DNA of 36,662 nucleotides, taken from the NCBI GenBank assembly GCA_038496445.1, contig JALMLS010000475.1:1-36662 (forward strand), read 5' to 3'. The notes under the pieces are model-generated. The model did no database searches, had not been told where the DNA came from, and worked only from the letters and a program-made list of their open reading frames with translations. The DNA is from Trichosphaerium sp. ATCC 40318 (taxonomy: Eukaryota; Discosea; Flabellinia; Trichosidae). A program made the position numbers and the translations under genes. Below are positions 1 through 10,672 of the stretch, in pieces (within the stretch, counting starts at the first letter, position 1; every line of letters begins with the position of its first letter).

Positions 1-2009
1 ACAGCTACAAATAAAAAAGGTACCTCCAGTAATCTGTGGAACAAGTCATCAAAATCATCTGGATTGGTTATTTTCGAACATAGTTGTTTGAACTTCTGTA
101 ATGTTTTTAAAATATCCGTTAGTTATTATATCATTTGCAAAATCACTATTGATTGAGATAGCTAGATTCTATCAGCGTATATTATGGCAATTATATGGTA
201 GTGCCTGATCCTGTATTTTCTTGAATATGTTATTTTCTACTTTGCATTTTTTATATGCAGTGTTATACCCAACTCGAGCGATGTTATATACTACAACTGC
301 ATCTGCGCTATATGAGTCATTTATTTTACCTAAGAGTGCAGTCTTGCATGAGAAATAGCCACCAAGGCTGTAAACTCCACCAGCAATGTTATTACTACAT
401 TCGCATTAGCTCTGTACGTTCATTATTTTACCTGTAAGTGCAGTCTTGTATTGAGGCGTCTACATTAGCAAGCGCCAGTGTCCCCACCAAAGTTGTTTGT
501 AAATTTAGAATCTGAAATGTGCTCAGTTGATATGTGCTTTGAGATGATTTAATTGCTACACAATTATCTCTAAAAAAACGTGGTACCTACAGATTCCTCC
601 ATAGCCTTTGAACCAAATAAAAAGCTGCTATTCTTTACAATCACGTTCAATTTCCTTCCCCGTAAATATACCCTGTAGCAGTAAGCAACAATTTGTTTTG
701 AAAGCGGCACCTTTGTACACGTGTCCATGTTCGAAGGTCGAATTTTCAACAACTAGTCTAGAGTTTAAAATGCTGACACTTGCTGAGTTTCCTTCAAAAT
801 GTACTCTAAAGAGTTATCAGTAAAACTACAAGTTCAAATGTCCTCCAACCCTTTCAATAACATAGAGCCTCCTTGATTCTGTATTATACTTGTAGTGCGT
901 GTACAGTTGCCGCATTTGTTTCGACGAAAAAGACAGTCCCTACGATAGTACCAGTTAGAATAGACTTATTGTAATGGATAGGGATAAAAAAGAAACGTGA
1001 AACAAAATAACAGTGGTAAAAAAACGCGCTACTGTACGCCTTGTCCCTTTGCTATCAGGGCCTTAAATATTAGTAACGTAGCTGCGGCTAAGAAAAATAA
1101 CGGAAAACTCAACCTTTTCTATGTGATACCAGTTTAAGCCGGTAGCAAATTTTGTTGTAGTATTCCCGCTACAGATTTTCGGAGCTAGCCGGACCACGAC
1201 AAATTAAGCATTCAAAAAAAGCGTAAGCGAATGGTAGTTCTAAGAAACCTACAAGAACAGGCGTAGGTTTGCTACGAATAAAGCCACGTGTTTGGTAAAA
1301 AAAAAAACACTCAATAATTTGCAGTTTTGGCAGGCTGTACCTAATGTCAACGTGCCCACCTTGTATTGTAAGTACCGAAGCGATATCACTGCCATTGTCA
1401 CACTAAAGCGGAGTTTTAATATTGTTAAACTCAGCGTTAATTGTATGTTGTACGTTAAACCGAGGACACGCCATCTGTTGAATTGTAAGGTTTGAGAGTG
1501 TAATATTAACACCAAAAGTCGTTACATTCATAAAGTAATTGGTATCTCCGCCGTCAATAATAGTTTCTAAATCACCGCTTCCTACCACACGTTTTAATAA
1601 CAAAGGCTGGGTAATTTAGTGTTGAGGCAAAACCATAAAACGTACCTTCAATTGTAACGTTGGCCAGATTCAGCGGTTCCCACGTGAGGTTGGTATTGTT
1701 GTCGCCTTGAACAAAACTATTTAATAATTATTGAAAAACTGTTCTATCTTTACCCGCATACACTCCAGCGCCAAGCTTTATCACGTCATCAGATATCGCC
1801 TCAGAAAACAAGGCATATCTCAAGGATTTACATGGGTTCAAATGACTACAGTCGCCATCATCTGTACCTACAATAGTACCGTTAATACACCCTCTGCTGA
1901 ACAAGGAATTAAATTAATCCTTACCGTTGGTGGCCACATGAAGTACTGCGCATTGGTGAAGGGATACCATCACCGCGAAAACGAATAATGAAAAGTAACG
2001 TGTTGCCAT
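1..2009 (-). CDS. Beta-helix ectodomain of a class C GPCR-like receptor, copy A (5' part, runs off left edge)
   Basis: This is a minus-strand member of the receptor family described at 5865-10672. It starts at an ATG (complement of 2007-2009) with a hydrophobic leader beginning MATRYFS. The first intron has the same GTAAGGATT donor as in the other copies. Downstream exons encode the DDGDCSRLNPC motif, the LSKITIEGSG segment and the first beta-helix coils; coil exons with the GG/NN pattern follow near 300-480. The exon ending in a PQITGG-like segment reaches position 1, so the seven-helix part should lie outside the window. In this copy the exon after the LQKLQ segment is followed by about 300 bp that copies 1 and 2 have lost. 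I did not check every exon for stops, so the copy could be a pseudogene. Function is inferred only from its siblings. Confidence 0.6.
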
Positions 2010-2118
2010 ATCTTTTGGAAATAGTTACAAAGGATACTGCAAGGAACTGCAAAATAATTGTGATATACAACATTAGTATTCACATAAACAAAAAAAGGTT
2101 CGTACAAAAAAAAAACAA

Positions 2119-2150
2119 GTTCGATATTTTTGTTCGAAGCATAGTTCGAA
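2119..2150 (-). promoter_or_regulatory. TTCGAA-motif cluster upstream of receptor copy A
   Basis: Several TTCGAA/TTCGAT-type motifs lie about 110-140 bp upstream of the copy A start codon, in the same relative position as in copies 1-3. The motif cluster is visible in the sequence; a regulatory role is inference from its conservation next to every copy. Confidence 0.3.
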
Positions 2151-2576
2151 GGATGGCCTTTTCAAAGAGTATCAGAATTCAGGACATCAAAATTGCCACC
2201 CACACAGTACATACCTTGTCTAGCTCATACCAGAAGCAAACGAAAACAGCTTCTGTTTAATCTAGGAACTGATTTGTATTTGAACTGACAAACCTTTTTT
2301 GAAGTTCGACGTCCGTTTGACATATTACTCAAATGTGGATGTAACTATGAGCACATTTATGCACTTGACCAATCGCCTAGCTGTTTTAGTATTGCTGTTC
2401 ACACCAGCAACGTCACAAAGAGCCAGCCAGAAGATACAGTGCTTAATATATTGATGACAGTGTTGTGAATCAGTACTAATACAATGTACACAAGCCTATT
2501 TACTTCACGAGGATCTCAGTCTAATTTATTAACTAACGTTTACTAATCAACAAAGGTGTTTCAAATAAACCTGCAT

Positions 2577-2662
2577 TGAAGAAAAAATTGTAGAGTTTAC
2601 AAACTGCGAATAGGCTTACAAGCTGAAATTCAAAGCTTGCATCGCCTTTCAACTGATATGTC
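2577..2662 (+). pseudogene. Remnant of the receptor coiled-coil exon
   Basis: This stretch matches the last exon of the receptor family, including the segment that encodes SLQTE and SLHARLS in intact copies. The reading frame is broken here by stops, and no receptor exons directly precede it. It is a relic left by rearrangement of the tandem array. Confidence 0.55.
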
Positions 2663-2738
2663 ATACTTTTGCTTGATGTCATTTTGTGATATGAAGAAAC
2701 AATTGGTTTGAAAATCGTCAACTAATCACATTGTACAG

Positions 2739-3119
2739 ATATTGATATTACTATCACATATGCTGATTATTTGGAAGCGTTTATTGGCAACTGCTTGAAG
2801 TTCCGACAGGCATCAATGAACACTGATATGAAAGGCATAGTGGTATCTGATGGTGATGCCTGTGTAGTTCAGTAAGAACCCGTAGATGTCGACTGTTCCT
2901 GTGCCAGCGGTGCAAGTGTGTTTGCAGCAGATGGCTCTACAATCAAAAACAAACAACTTTGTTTCGCTTGGGAAATCATTCACCAAGTTTTTATTTCAAA
3001 AACAAATAACAAGAGTACTAAAAACTAAAAATACAATTGGTGTCACTCGGTTGAAAGGTGGGCATGCAAGGTTTGATTCTCAGCTTGTAACCGTTGATTC
3101 TGGATATCCAATTCTTTAA
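2739..3119 (+). CDS. Small protein, possibly Roadblock/LC7-like (LAMTOR3-type); 5' end unclear
   Basis: Three exons can be joined: 2739-2871, 2908-3014 and 3058-3119, separated by introns of 36 and 43 nt with GTAAGA and GTACTA donors and AG acceptors. Exon 1 encodes YADYLEAF and then KGIVVSDGDACVV; exon 2 encodes GASVFAADGSTIKNKQLCF and HQVF. The order of a GIVVSD strand, an F-A-x-D helix start and a KNK-x-(I/L)CF strand resembles the Roadblock/LC7 fold of Ragulator subunit LAMTOR3 (MP1), which scaffolds MAPK/mTORC1 signalling on lysosomes. That is a motif-level resemblance only. I find no start codon in frame: a stop precedes exon 1 unless an AG acceptor at 2737-2738 is used. The last exon, ending SGYPIL, does not look like the usual C-terminus. 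The gene may be truncated, since receptor relics lie on both sides. Confidence 0.35.
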
Positions 3120-3229
3120 TTTCCTTGTTCGAATCAGAATCATGGATACTGTCCACAGCACCTGTCTACAATATAGGTAACAAAACTACACCCAGTGTAC
3201 TTACTGTTGAGAACTAAGAGGTGTATTGT

Positions 3230-3370
3230 TACCAAAGAAAATGACATACAACTTAGGCGCAAAGATAACAGCAAGAGTCACTAAAAGAACAAGATTTAGT
3301 AATTACGTTCAAAGTTGTTTGTGATGTACCTGTTGTACTTATCCAAATTTTGCAACTGATCACGTGCATA
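3230..3370 (-). pseudogene. Inverted fragment of receptor TM7 region
   Basis: The reverse complement matches the receptor exons around TM7: the sequence for a pipeline of VIFAPKLYVI-type residues plus the preceding intron with its CAAACAACTTT core. It is interrupted and isolated from the other receptor exons. It is evidence of inversion and breakage in the array. Confidence 0.5.
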
Positions 3371-3749
3371 AACCTGCACAAATATCTACAGTCAAAAAAG
3401 GAAAATAGCCAATAATGCTGTTTTCTAAACAACTTTTGTAGAATCGCCGAGTCTTTCACTCATGATATTTTCGTACATCAATCCATGTAGCTATTTTTAC
3501 AGTAGCGTACTGTATAGTTTTGCCTTAACTCTAGATTGCATGTTATACAACAATAGTTATGTAGTTATCATAAACGGCACCAACAAATTATACCATTTAG
3601 CTCATTCAATTTTTTTAACATGCCAACACGTAGCTATGGCGGTTCTGGTCCTGAGAGATGTTATTGGTACGCTAGGTATTCTTACGTTTTCACACTAATT
3701 ATCTTTCAAGTCGCTATAACAGCCTTCTCAAAACCACGATTCATGATTG

Positions 3750-3970
3750 GTACTCCATTCTGTTTAACAATTATGGTAGGGAACAATTGTGTAGGGAATA
3801 ATATTAGTTGTTGATTCATATCTTGCAGTCTGTAAGGCTCTGAGTATTTATAATAAATCGCGTTGGTTGGCAGCGGCCATTTATGATATGTTTGTATGGG
3901 CACTGGGATATGCTATCATGTCACCATCACTTCTCAAAAGTGTGAGTGTTCTCTTCTCAATTGCAATTTG
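3750..3970 (+). pseudogene. Fragment of receptor TM5-TM6 exon
   Basis: This region aligns with the exon that encodes VRKAPSIYNESRWLGAAIYD in intact copies, including the upstream intron end GTGTAGGGAATAATATT. Compared with copies 1-3 it has substitutions and a short internal deletion that removes most of the ALILVGLG segment. It ends abruptly after the CAATTTG that normally precedes TM7. It is a dead copy. Confidence 0.6.
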
Positions 3971-4204
3971 TTCGCATGAGAGTGAGCGTATGTATCTGAA
4001 AGATGTTCAATGCATGATTCAGTAGTTCTTAGACAACTCTCGAGATGGATTGTGTGTACTCCAGTTAGAGCTTCAACACCTTAGCTGATGCTAATGTAAC
4101 TGTCAGGTCTATTGTGTGTACTCCAGCTAAAGCTGATACCCACATCTGTAATACCAAAACAATACGATGCATTCAGCTCATGAACACCGCAAACACGGAC
4201 CCAC

Positions 4205-4447
4205 GTTTTTTCCGAATTTTTCGAAAGAAAAAATTCGAAAAAATAGAATTCGATACAAAAACCGAATGCCTATACCCACCAATGGATCACTATATGTGAG
4301 CGAAGGTCGGGTTCTAGTTCCGAGCACAGCGAGGACCCGACCGTAAGTGAACCAGGCGCTTTGTAGTTTAGTGGACTGCCCTAGCTATGCATCTTTCTAC
4401 GAATTCTATTTTTTCGAATTTTTGTTTTCGGAAAATTCGGAAAAAAC
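4205..4447. mobile_element. Foldback/MITE-like element with ~48-bp inverted arms
   Basis: The arm at 4205-4252 (GTTTTTTCCGAATTTTTCGA...) and the arm at 4400-4447 are imperfect inverted copies of each other, rich in TTCGAAAAAAT. The interior of about 150 bp holds a smaller GC-rich hairpin near 4305-4345 (GGTCGGGTTC ... GAGGACCCGACC). It carries no coding capacity. It lies at the end of the F-box/LRR-like reading frame, whose last codons run into the right arm. The inverted structure is seen directly; calling it a mobile element is inference. Confidence 0.5.
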
Positions 4448-4992
4448 TATGGCCCCCGCAAACATGCTTTAGTGCTGTGTCTGTGATACGGAAACTGGAA
4501 CTAATGTCAAGATGTTGAACACCAAATGTAGTGTAATTCGCACAAATGCGCTGTAGTGTTTTATGTACAATATGCACAACATCAGCGCGCTATTGATAGC
4601 CACTAAGACGTTGTCTTTCCTCCCATACAATCCGTACTAGCTGCCTAGCTGGTGCACGGTTATTCTAACAAAGATTATTGTGTTTTTGAGAAGAGGACTT
4701 CCTGAAAGACTTGAACAATGTGATGTCGATTCAACAAGATATGACCATGTCCAACACGATACCGTTTACCGTTGGATAATACTCTACAACTTTGAGAGAC
4801 GCTAAATTGATCGGAACCATCCACGAACTCAAGTAAATGAGCAAGTATCTCCATTGGTACGTCTAACAACTCAATTGTCAATACTAATAGATTCACTAAT
4901 GCTGCGATGGTCCTCTGGCTTCCTTTCCGTTTATATTTACTGTTGCGATTTACATAATCACAGTAAGTTTGGCGCTCAGTTCTTCGTGACAA
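4448..4992 (-). CDS. F-box/LRR-like protein, 3' end disrupted by foldback element
   Basis: The first exon (ATG at 4992) encodes an N-terminal basic stretch and then an F-box-like motif: DVPMEILAHLLEFVDGSD followed by SQSCRVLSN. F-boxes recruit Skp1 and make the protein the substrate receptor of an SCF ubiquitin ligase. After two probable introns (about 35 nt ending near 4672, and 48 nt with a GTACGG donor ending ATCAATAG near 4590), the frame encodes HKTLQRIC, VQHLDISSSFRITDTALKHVCG. This matches the cysteine-containing LRR pattern of FBXL proteins. The reading frame then enters the inverted arm of the foldback element, so the normal C-terminus is lost or altered. Related but more damaged copies lie upstream of receptor copies 2 and 3. 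Function is assigned by motif only. Confidence 0.45.
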
Positions 4993-5728
4993 ACCAATAT
5001 TGGTTCAGCCAAAACAAAAACAGTATTTGACTATATGGTGTTCCCTATATGCGTGTACAATGTTATTAACTTGGTACTGCCCCTCCTCACTTTAATTTCA
5101 ATTTGTAAAAAACACAGAAAACAATTTATTAACTACTTCTTATCGCATGTGGTAGCTGTTGGTACAGTTTCATTACGTAGTGGTACGTTCTATTAAAATA
5201 ATCCACATTTCAATTTTTTTCATTAAAAAAATCACATGAAGTTTAAACTAAGCCTTCAACGTTTACCAATATGCGTGTAGGTGCTACTCAAACCAAAGAA
5301 GAAGATAACACACTAAAAGGGAATAAAAAAGGGTACGAGCATAAAACTACCTTATATTAATAGCATAGTTGACTCAAACATTTACGTTTGCTGTGGTGTC
5401 AAAAATTGTTTGCCATGTTTTAGAAAAAAAATCACGTGTAATTAAAAAACGCGTTAACTATTACATGCTGGCGACAGCTAATGTACAGTATAGTTTTAGG
5501 GCGTGTGATGACAATATCCTGCCAAGTCAGCAAGAGGTCCGCTGTTGTTTAAACAAACAACCTCTAGGCAACCTCTTGTAACTATAGTACCACTATGTAC
5601 CAATAAATTTTTGTTTATTGGAACAGTTTTTGTGCCCCACGAAAAGAATGAAATTTCTTACCTCAAACAGATATTTAATATTTTGTTTTCTTCTGGTATG
5701 TTATACATTATTTGAAAAGGCAGCATGC

Positions 5729-5770
5729 TTCGAACTATACTTCGAACAAAATATCGAACTGGTTCGAACC
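5729..5770 (+). promoter_or_regulatory. TTCGAAC-motif cluster upstream of receptor copy 1
   Basis: Four TCGAAC repeats occur within 42 bp (CTTCGAACT, CTTCGAACA, TATCGAACT, GTTCGAACC), ending about 95 bp before the start codon. The same cluster stands before copies 2, 3 and A. It could be a transcription-factor site array or part of the 5' leader; the role is inference. Confidence 0.35.
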
Positions 5771-5864
5771 GTTTTTTGTGTATATGTGAATACTAACGAA
5801 GTATTGTGTATCACAATTATTTTGCAGTTCCTTGCAGTATCCTTTGTAACTATTTCCAAAAGAT

Positions 5865-8800
5865 ATGGCAACACGTTACTTTTCATTATTCGTTTTCGCG
5901 GTGATGGTATCCCTTCACCAATGCGCAGTACTTCATGTGGCCACCAACGGTAAGGATTAATTTAATTCCTTGTTCAGCAGAGGGTGTATTAACGGTACTA
6001 TTGTAGGTATAGATGATGGCGACTGTAGTCGTTTGAACCCATGTAAATCCTTGAGATATGCCTTGTTTTCTGAGGCGATATCTGATGACGTGATAAAGCT
6101 TAGCGCTGGAGTGTATGCGGGTACGACAGAACAGTTTTCAACAATTATTAAATAGTTTTGTTCAAGGCGACAACAATACCAAGCTCACGTGGGAACCGCT
6201 GAATCTGTCCAAAATTACGATTGAAGGTACGTTTATGGTTTTAGCTCAACGCACTAAATCACTAAGCTTTTGTTATTAAAACGTGTGATAGGAAGCGGTG
6301 ATTTAGAAACTATTATTGACGGTGAAGATACCAATTACTTTATGAATGTAACGACTTTTGGTACTAATATTACACTCTCAAACCTTGTAATTCAACAGAT
6401 GGAGTGTCCTCGGTTTAACGTACAACATACAATTACCGCTGAGTTTAACAATATTAAAACCCTCTTTAGTGTGACGACGACTATGATATCGCTTCGGTAG
6501 TTCAAATACGAGGTGGGCACGTTGACATTAGGTACAGCCTGCAAACAATTAAGCTCTTGTTTTTGTCTTTTTTGAGGAATTATTTGGTTTGAGTAGTTAC
6601 TGTTATTGTCTGTTTCATTCAAGTTTTGAGACAGACTGACTTTTAGCAAAAAAAATCCAGTTTCTGCCCGATCTGTCAGATCTGACGGATTTGACACAAA
6701 TTGTCATTTTTTTAAATGTGATCTACCCTCACGCCTGTCCAACCGTTTCAAACCCACGCGATTTAACAAACCCAGAGCAAACTTTTTATTTACATATTTG
6801 ACGCCTAGCGTTTACAAAGCCTACAGCAACGCTGGTGGTGTTTTGGGGCGGTTTTGACGTTGTTACACCTTCATTGCTGCTTGGATGCTACCATAGCGCT
6901 TCTGTTAGCGTGGGGTAGGCGCTAGCGTAGCGCTAGTAAGTTATACACGTACGTTGATTTTTTGAAGCAAAACATACAGCAAACAGTGTTTGAGGCATTC
7001 ATACCGTGTTTGGCGGTAATGCGATAGCTTTGTAGGACATCATACCTTTTTAATTCGCTTTTAGCGCATTGAACACCTCTGTGGTTTGATCGTACCGTGT
7101 ACAGTTGGCGTAGGTAAAATACTGCGATCATCTTCCATGGTCTGTTGAAACTTACATTGAAAATTTTGCTATCACTTACCGTAAGGTACCTAAGTCATAC
7201 AATGAAGGACAACATTGTAGCACAAATAGTTCACATTGTGATAGATCTACACCATTTGACAGAAGTGTCAGATCTTGCTAGATCTGCTAAAAGTGCTAAA
7301 AACTCACTTTCTAGAAAATATTAGTAAAACTTGAATGAGACAGACAATATTGCGTTTTTTCACGTGTATTTCTCGTAGAGACATTTTTTTTCATCCTACT
7401 CTAGTATCCATCACAATAAGTCTATTCTAACTGGTACTATTGTAGGGACTGTGTTTTTCGTCAAAACAAATGCGGCAACTGTACATACTTTCACACAAGC
7501 ATAGTACAAAATCAAGGAGGCTCCATGTTATTGAAAGGGTTGGAGGACATTTGAACTTGTAGTTTTACTGATAACTCTTTAGAGTACATTTTGAAGGAAA
7601 CTCAGCAAGTGTCAGCATTTTAAACTCTAGACTAGTTGTTGAAAATTCGACCTTCGAACATGGACACGCGTACAAAGGTGCCGCTTTCAAAACAAATTGT
7701 TGCTTACTGCTACAGGGTATATTTACGGGGAAGGAAAATTGAACGTGATTGTAAAGAATAGCAGCTTTTTATTTGGTTCAAATGGCTATGGAGGAGGCGT
7801 CTGTAGGTTACCACGTTTTTTTAGAGTTAATTGTGTCTAGCAATTATATCATCTCAAAGCCACATATCAACTGCGCACATTTCAGATTCTAAATTTACAA
7901 ACAACTTTGGTGGGACACTGGCGCTTGCTAATGTAGACGCCTCAATACAAGACTGCACTTTCAGGTAAAATAAATGAACGTACAGTGCTAATGCGATTGT
8001 AGTAATAACATTGCTGGTGGAGTTTACAGCCTTGGTGGCTATTTCTCAATGCAAGACTGCACTCTTAGGTAAAATAAATGATCTATAGCGCTGATGCAGT
8101 TGTAGTAATAACATCGCTCGAGTTGGAGTACTAACACTGCATATAAAAAATGCTAAAGTAGAAAATAACATATTCAAGAACAATACTGGATCAGGCACTA
8201 CCATATATTGCCATAATATACGCTGATAGAATCTAGCTATCTCAATCAATAGTGATTTTGCAAATGATTTAATAACTAACGGATATTTTAAAAACATTAC
8301 AGAAGTTTCAAACAATATGTTCGAAAATACCAATCCAGATGATTTTGATGACTTGTTCCCACAGATTACTGGAGGTACCTTTTTCTATTTGTAGCTGTAT
8401 TAATGACATATCACTCAGGTAATGCGTTTAGCACACTGCGTGTAGCACAGGTTTGGATCAAAGAGCAATCAGACACTGTTGAACATCTGGTCATAGAAAA
8501 CGGCTTTTTGAATTTTTCAAAGGATGGAGTGTTGGAAGTGTATTCGAGTTTTAATGCTGAAAGTGGACGAATTTATGTACTGTTGTTGAAACAAAAACAA
8601 TGCACTGTTTAACTCGTAAATTTAGGGAACGTCTTCTAACCTTGAGAAACAGCTCATACTCAAACGCAATTGCACCTCCTCAGTTACTGGCACAATGTTT
8701 GACTCCATAGGAATAGAAAACAAAGGTACATGTCTTAGTTGAAAGATCACGTGATTAACCTTATAAAAATAGGATCAATGAGCTTACATACTTTATTATT

Positions 8801-10672
8801 AAGTAGCATAATATATATTCCTCATACTACTATTGTTAACCTCGAATATGCTACTTTTAGAATTGCACCAGAGATGTTTGTTCATGGGCAAGAAAGTCAT
8901 TTGAAAATGCTTCAAAACTCGACATTAGTTGTTGAAGTAAGTGTATGGTTGTGTCAACTTGCTTACGGATGTGTAGGGACGTGTAGGTCTAAAATCTACA
9001 AATGTTATTATTAGCCCTCAAAGTAGGTTCAGTATTATTTTGGGCAAGTCTTATTTGGCCATCACTGAATCAAATATTACTATTCGTAAGTTTGTAATTG
9101 TTTACAGCCTTTCGATTAATGTGTGTTTAGTGGGTACACTGTTCATATCAATACCTGGTTCAACACATGTTCGACCGTTTGACATGTTCCCTTTGATTGA
9201 ATTCTCTCAAGGGTCAAGTGTTATATTCAATGGAACCATGGTTGTTGACCACCAGTACAGTACTTTTCCATTTTCGACAGCATTAGTGTTTTCAAATAGT
9301 TCCATGTCAATTCAGATGGTGGAAAGAGAACAAACCTTAAGAGTTTGGAGGTGGAGTGATGCTACAACTATAATAGGAATATCAGTTGGGTGCTTTGGAT
9401 TGCTTTTAACTCTGTTTGTAGTCACTGTTGTATTATACTTTTGGTATGTCATTTTCAACAACACTAACTAACGGTTGAATAGGAAATCTTCACCAATATT
9501 GAGGGCATCAACACCAGAACTACTTGTGGTTATCCTCGTTGGTATCTGCTTGTTGTATTGTGGCACAATTGTTTGGTATGGCAGTAGTACTATGAAGTTT
9601 GTCTACTAAAACTAACTCAATAAAGGACTGCTCCTATATCTGATGTTATCTGTGAGTTGCGGATATGGATTCCATTGATGGGATTTATTACTACTATGGC
9701 GTACGCTTTATTTCAGTACAACTACAATAGTTTGAACTACTAATCACAACTTTAAGGCCGCTTGTGGCGAAAACTTACAGAATTCACAGAATATTTAACA
9801 CCCTCAATAAATGTCCAACTCATGTTGTTGCAGTGCCTCTAATAGATGTGGTTAACCTAACAGCTGCATTAATTTGCGGTCAAATAGTATCCTTATGCCA
9901 TGCCATTGTTTGTTTTGTTACTTGTTTATCCTTAAACTTGGTAAGATTGCTTTAATTGTGTGGTCGGCAATGTCTCCAAACCGAATTGGTTACACACCAG
10001 ATCCAAACAATAGCAACTTTAAACTTGGACACTGTGAGAGTAGATATGCTAGTGTATTTTTGATTATCACTATCCTCTACAATGTACACACACTATTGGT
10101 ACTTTATTCTGCTTAACAATTGTGTAGGGAATAATATTGATTGTTGGTTCATATCTTGCATTCGCTGTCCGTAAGGCTCCAAGTATTTATAATGAATCAC
10201 GTTGGTTGGGAGCAGCTATTTATGATATGTTTGTATGGGCGCTGATACTTGTTGGTTTGGGATACGCCATCACGTCACCATCACTTCTCAAAAGTGTGAG
10301 TATTCTATTCTCAATTGCAATTTGGATAAGTACAACAGGTATAGCACAAACAACTTTGGACCTAATTACTAAATCTTGTTCTGTAGTGACTCTTGTTGTT
10401 ATCTTTGCGCCTAAGTTGTATGTCATTTTATTTGGCAATGACGTACCTCTCAGTTCTCAACAGTAAGTACACTATGTGCTCATTTATGAGCTAATGATGT
10501 TAGGCAACATTCGCTTGATTTCGGTGGTTTGAACATCCGCAAAGAACCTGATTTGAAGAAGAAAATTAAAAAACTGGAGGCCGAGAATCAAAGTTTACAA
10601 ACCGAAAACCTAAGTTTACAAACTGAAAATGAAAGCTTGCATGCTCGCCTTTCAACAAGTAATACCAATTGA
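5865..10672 (+). CDS. Beta-helix/class C GPCR-like receptor, copy 1 (many introns; carries a MITE in an intron)
   Basis: The start at 5865 gives a signal peptide (exon 5865-5949). Further exons at 5983-6120, 6167-6226 and 6292-6419 encode DDGDCSRLNPCKSLRYAL, NLSKITIEGSG and LSNLVIQQM, and coil exons with FxxN/GG repeats continue to about 8390. A juxtamembrane region holds EHLVIENGFLNFSK and RVWRWSDA. The seven-helix domain follows: TM1 near 9361-9440, then a loop with KSSPILRASTPELL, CELRIWIPLMGF (TM3), KTYRIHRIF, ALIVWSAMSP (TM4), HCESRY in the second extracellular loop, RKAPSIYNESRWLGAAIYD (TM6 start) and VIFAPKLYVILF (TM7). These are class C (GABA-B/mGluR) hallmarks. The last exon encodes a leucine zipper (LEAENQS, LQTENLS, LQTENES, LHARLS). 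By my estimate the protein has roughly 900 residues. Family knowledge predicts a dimeric G-protein-coupled surface receptor; the ligand is unknown. Confidence 0.75.
6606..7347. mobile_element. 742-bp MITE with TA target-site duplication, in an intron of receptor copy 1
   Basis: The ends are TTGTCTGTTTCATTCAAG... and its near-perfect inverse ...CTTGAATGAGACAGACAA, flanked on both sides by TA (6604-6605, 7348-7349). Receptor copy 2 has the uninterrupted site GTTATTGCG at 19957-19964, so the boundaries are exact. A TA duplication and short inverted ends are typical of Tc1/mariner-type non-autonomous elements. I see no transposase. The inside is partly rich in AGATCTG palindromes near 6660 and 7270. 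The insertion lies in a probable intron and so may be neutral for the receptor. Confidence 0.75.
9361..10466 (+). other. Class C GPCR seven-helix domain of copy 1
   Basis: This part of copy 1 is spread over several exons. Introns I could place include GTATGTCATT... (about 9445-9480), GTTTGTCTAC..., GTACAACTAC..., GTACACACAC... and GTATAGCACA... The last is 48 nt, a multiple of three, so it keeps the frame open. Removing it joins AIWISTT directly to VTLVVIFAPKLYVIL, which restores the compact TM7 expected from GABA-B receptors. This fit supports the splicing model. Confidence 0.75.

Noticed and set aside
2346-2455. Short plus-strand frame with a signal-peptide-like start (MSTFMHLTNRLAVLV)
   Set aside because: Only about 35 codons, not repeated at other copies, and no further exons could be joined.
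4300-4350. Possible tRNA-like element with GGTCGGGTTC
   Set aside because: It forms one long hairpin inside the foldback element and has no anticodon stem or acceptor pairing of tRNA form.
5618-5953. Alternative upstream start for receptor copy 1 with its own hydrophobic leader (MKFLTSNRYLIF...)
   Set aside because: The frame is broken by a 2-bp difference in copy 2 and the ATG is absent in copy 3, whereas the ATG at 5865 and its first intron are kept in all copies.
6392-6697. Minus-strand open frame opposite the receptor exons
   Set aside because: It is a shadow of conserved plus-strand exons; it crosses the MITE boundary and is not kept as a unit in other copies.
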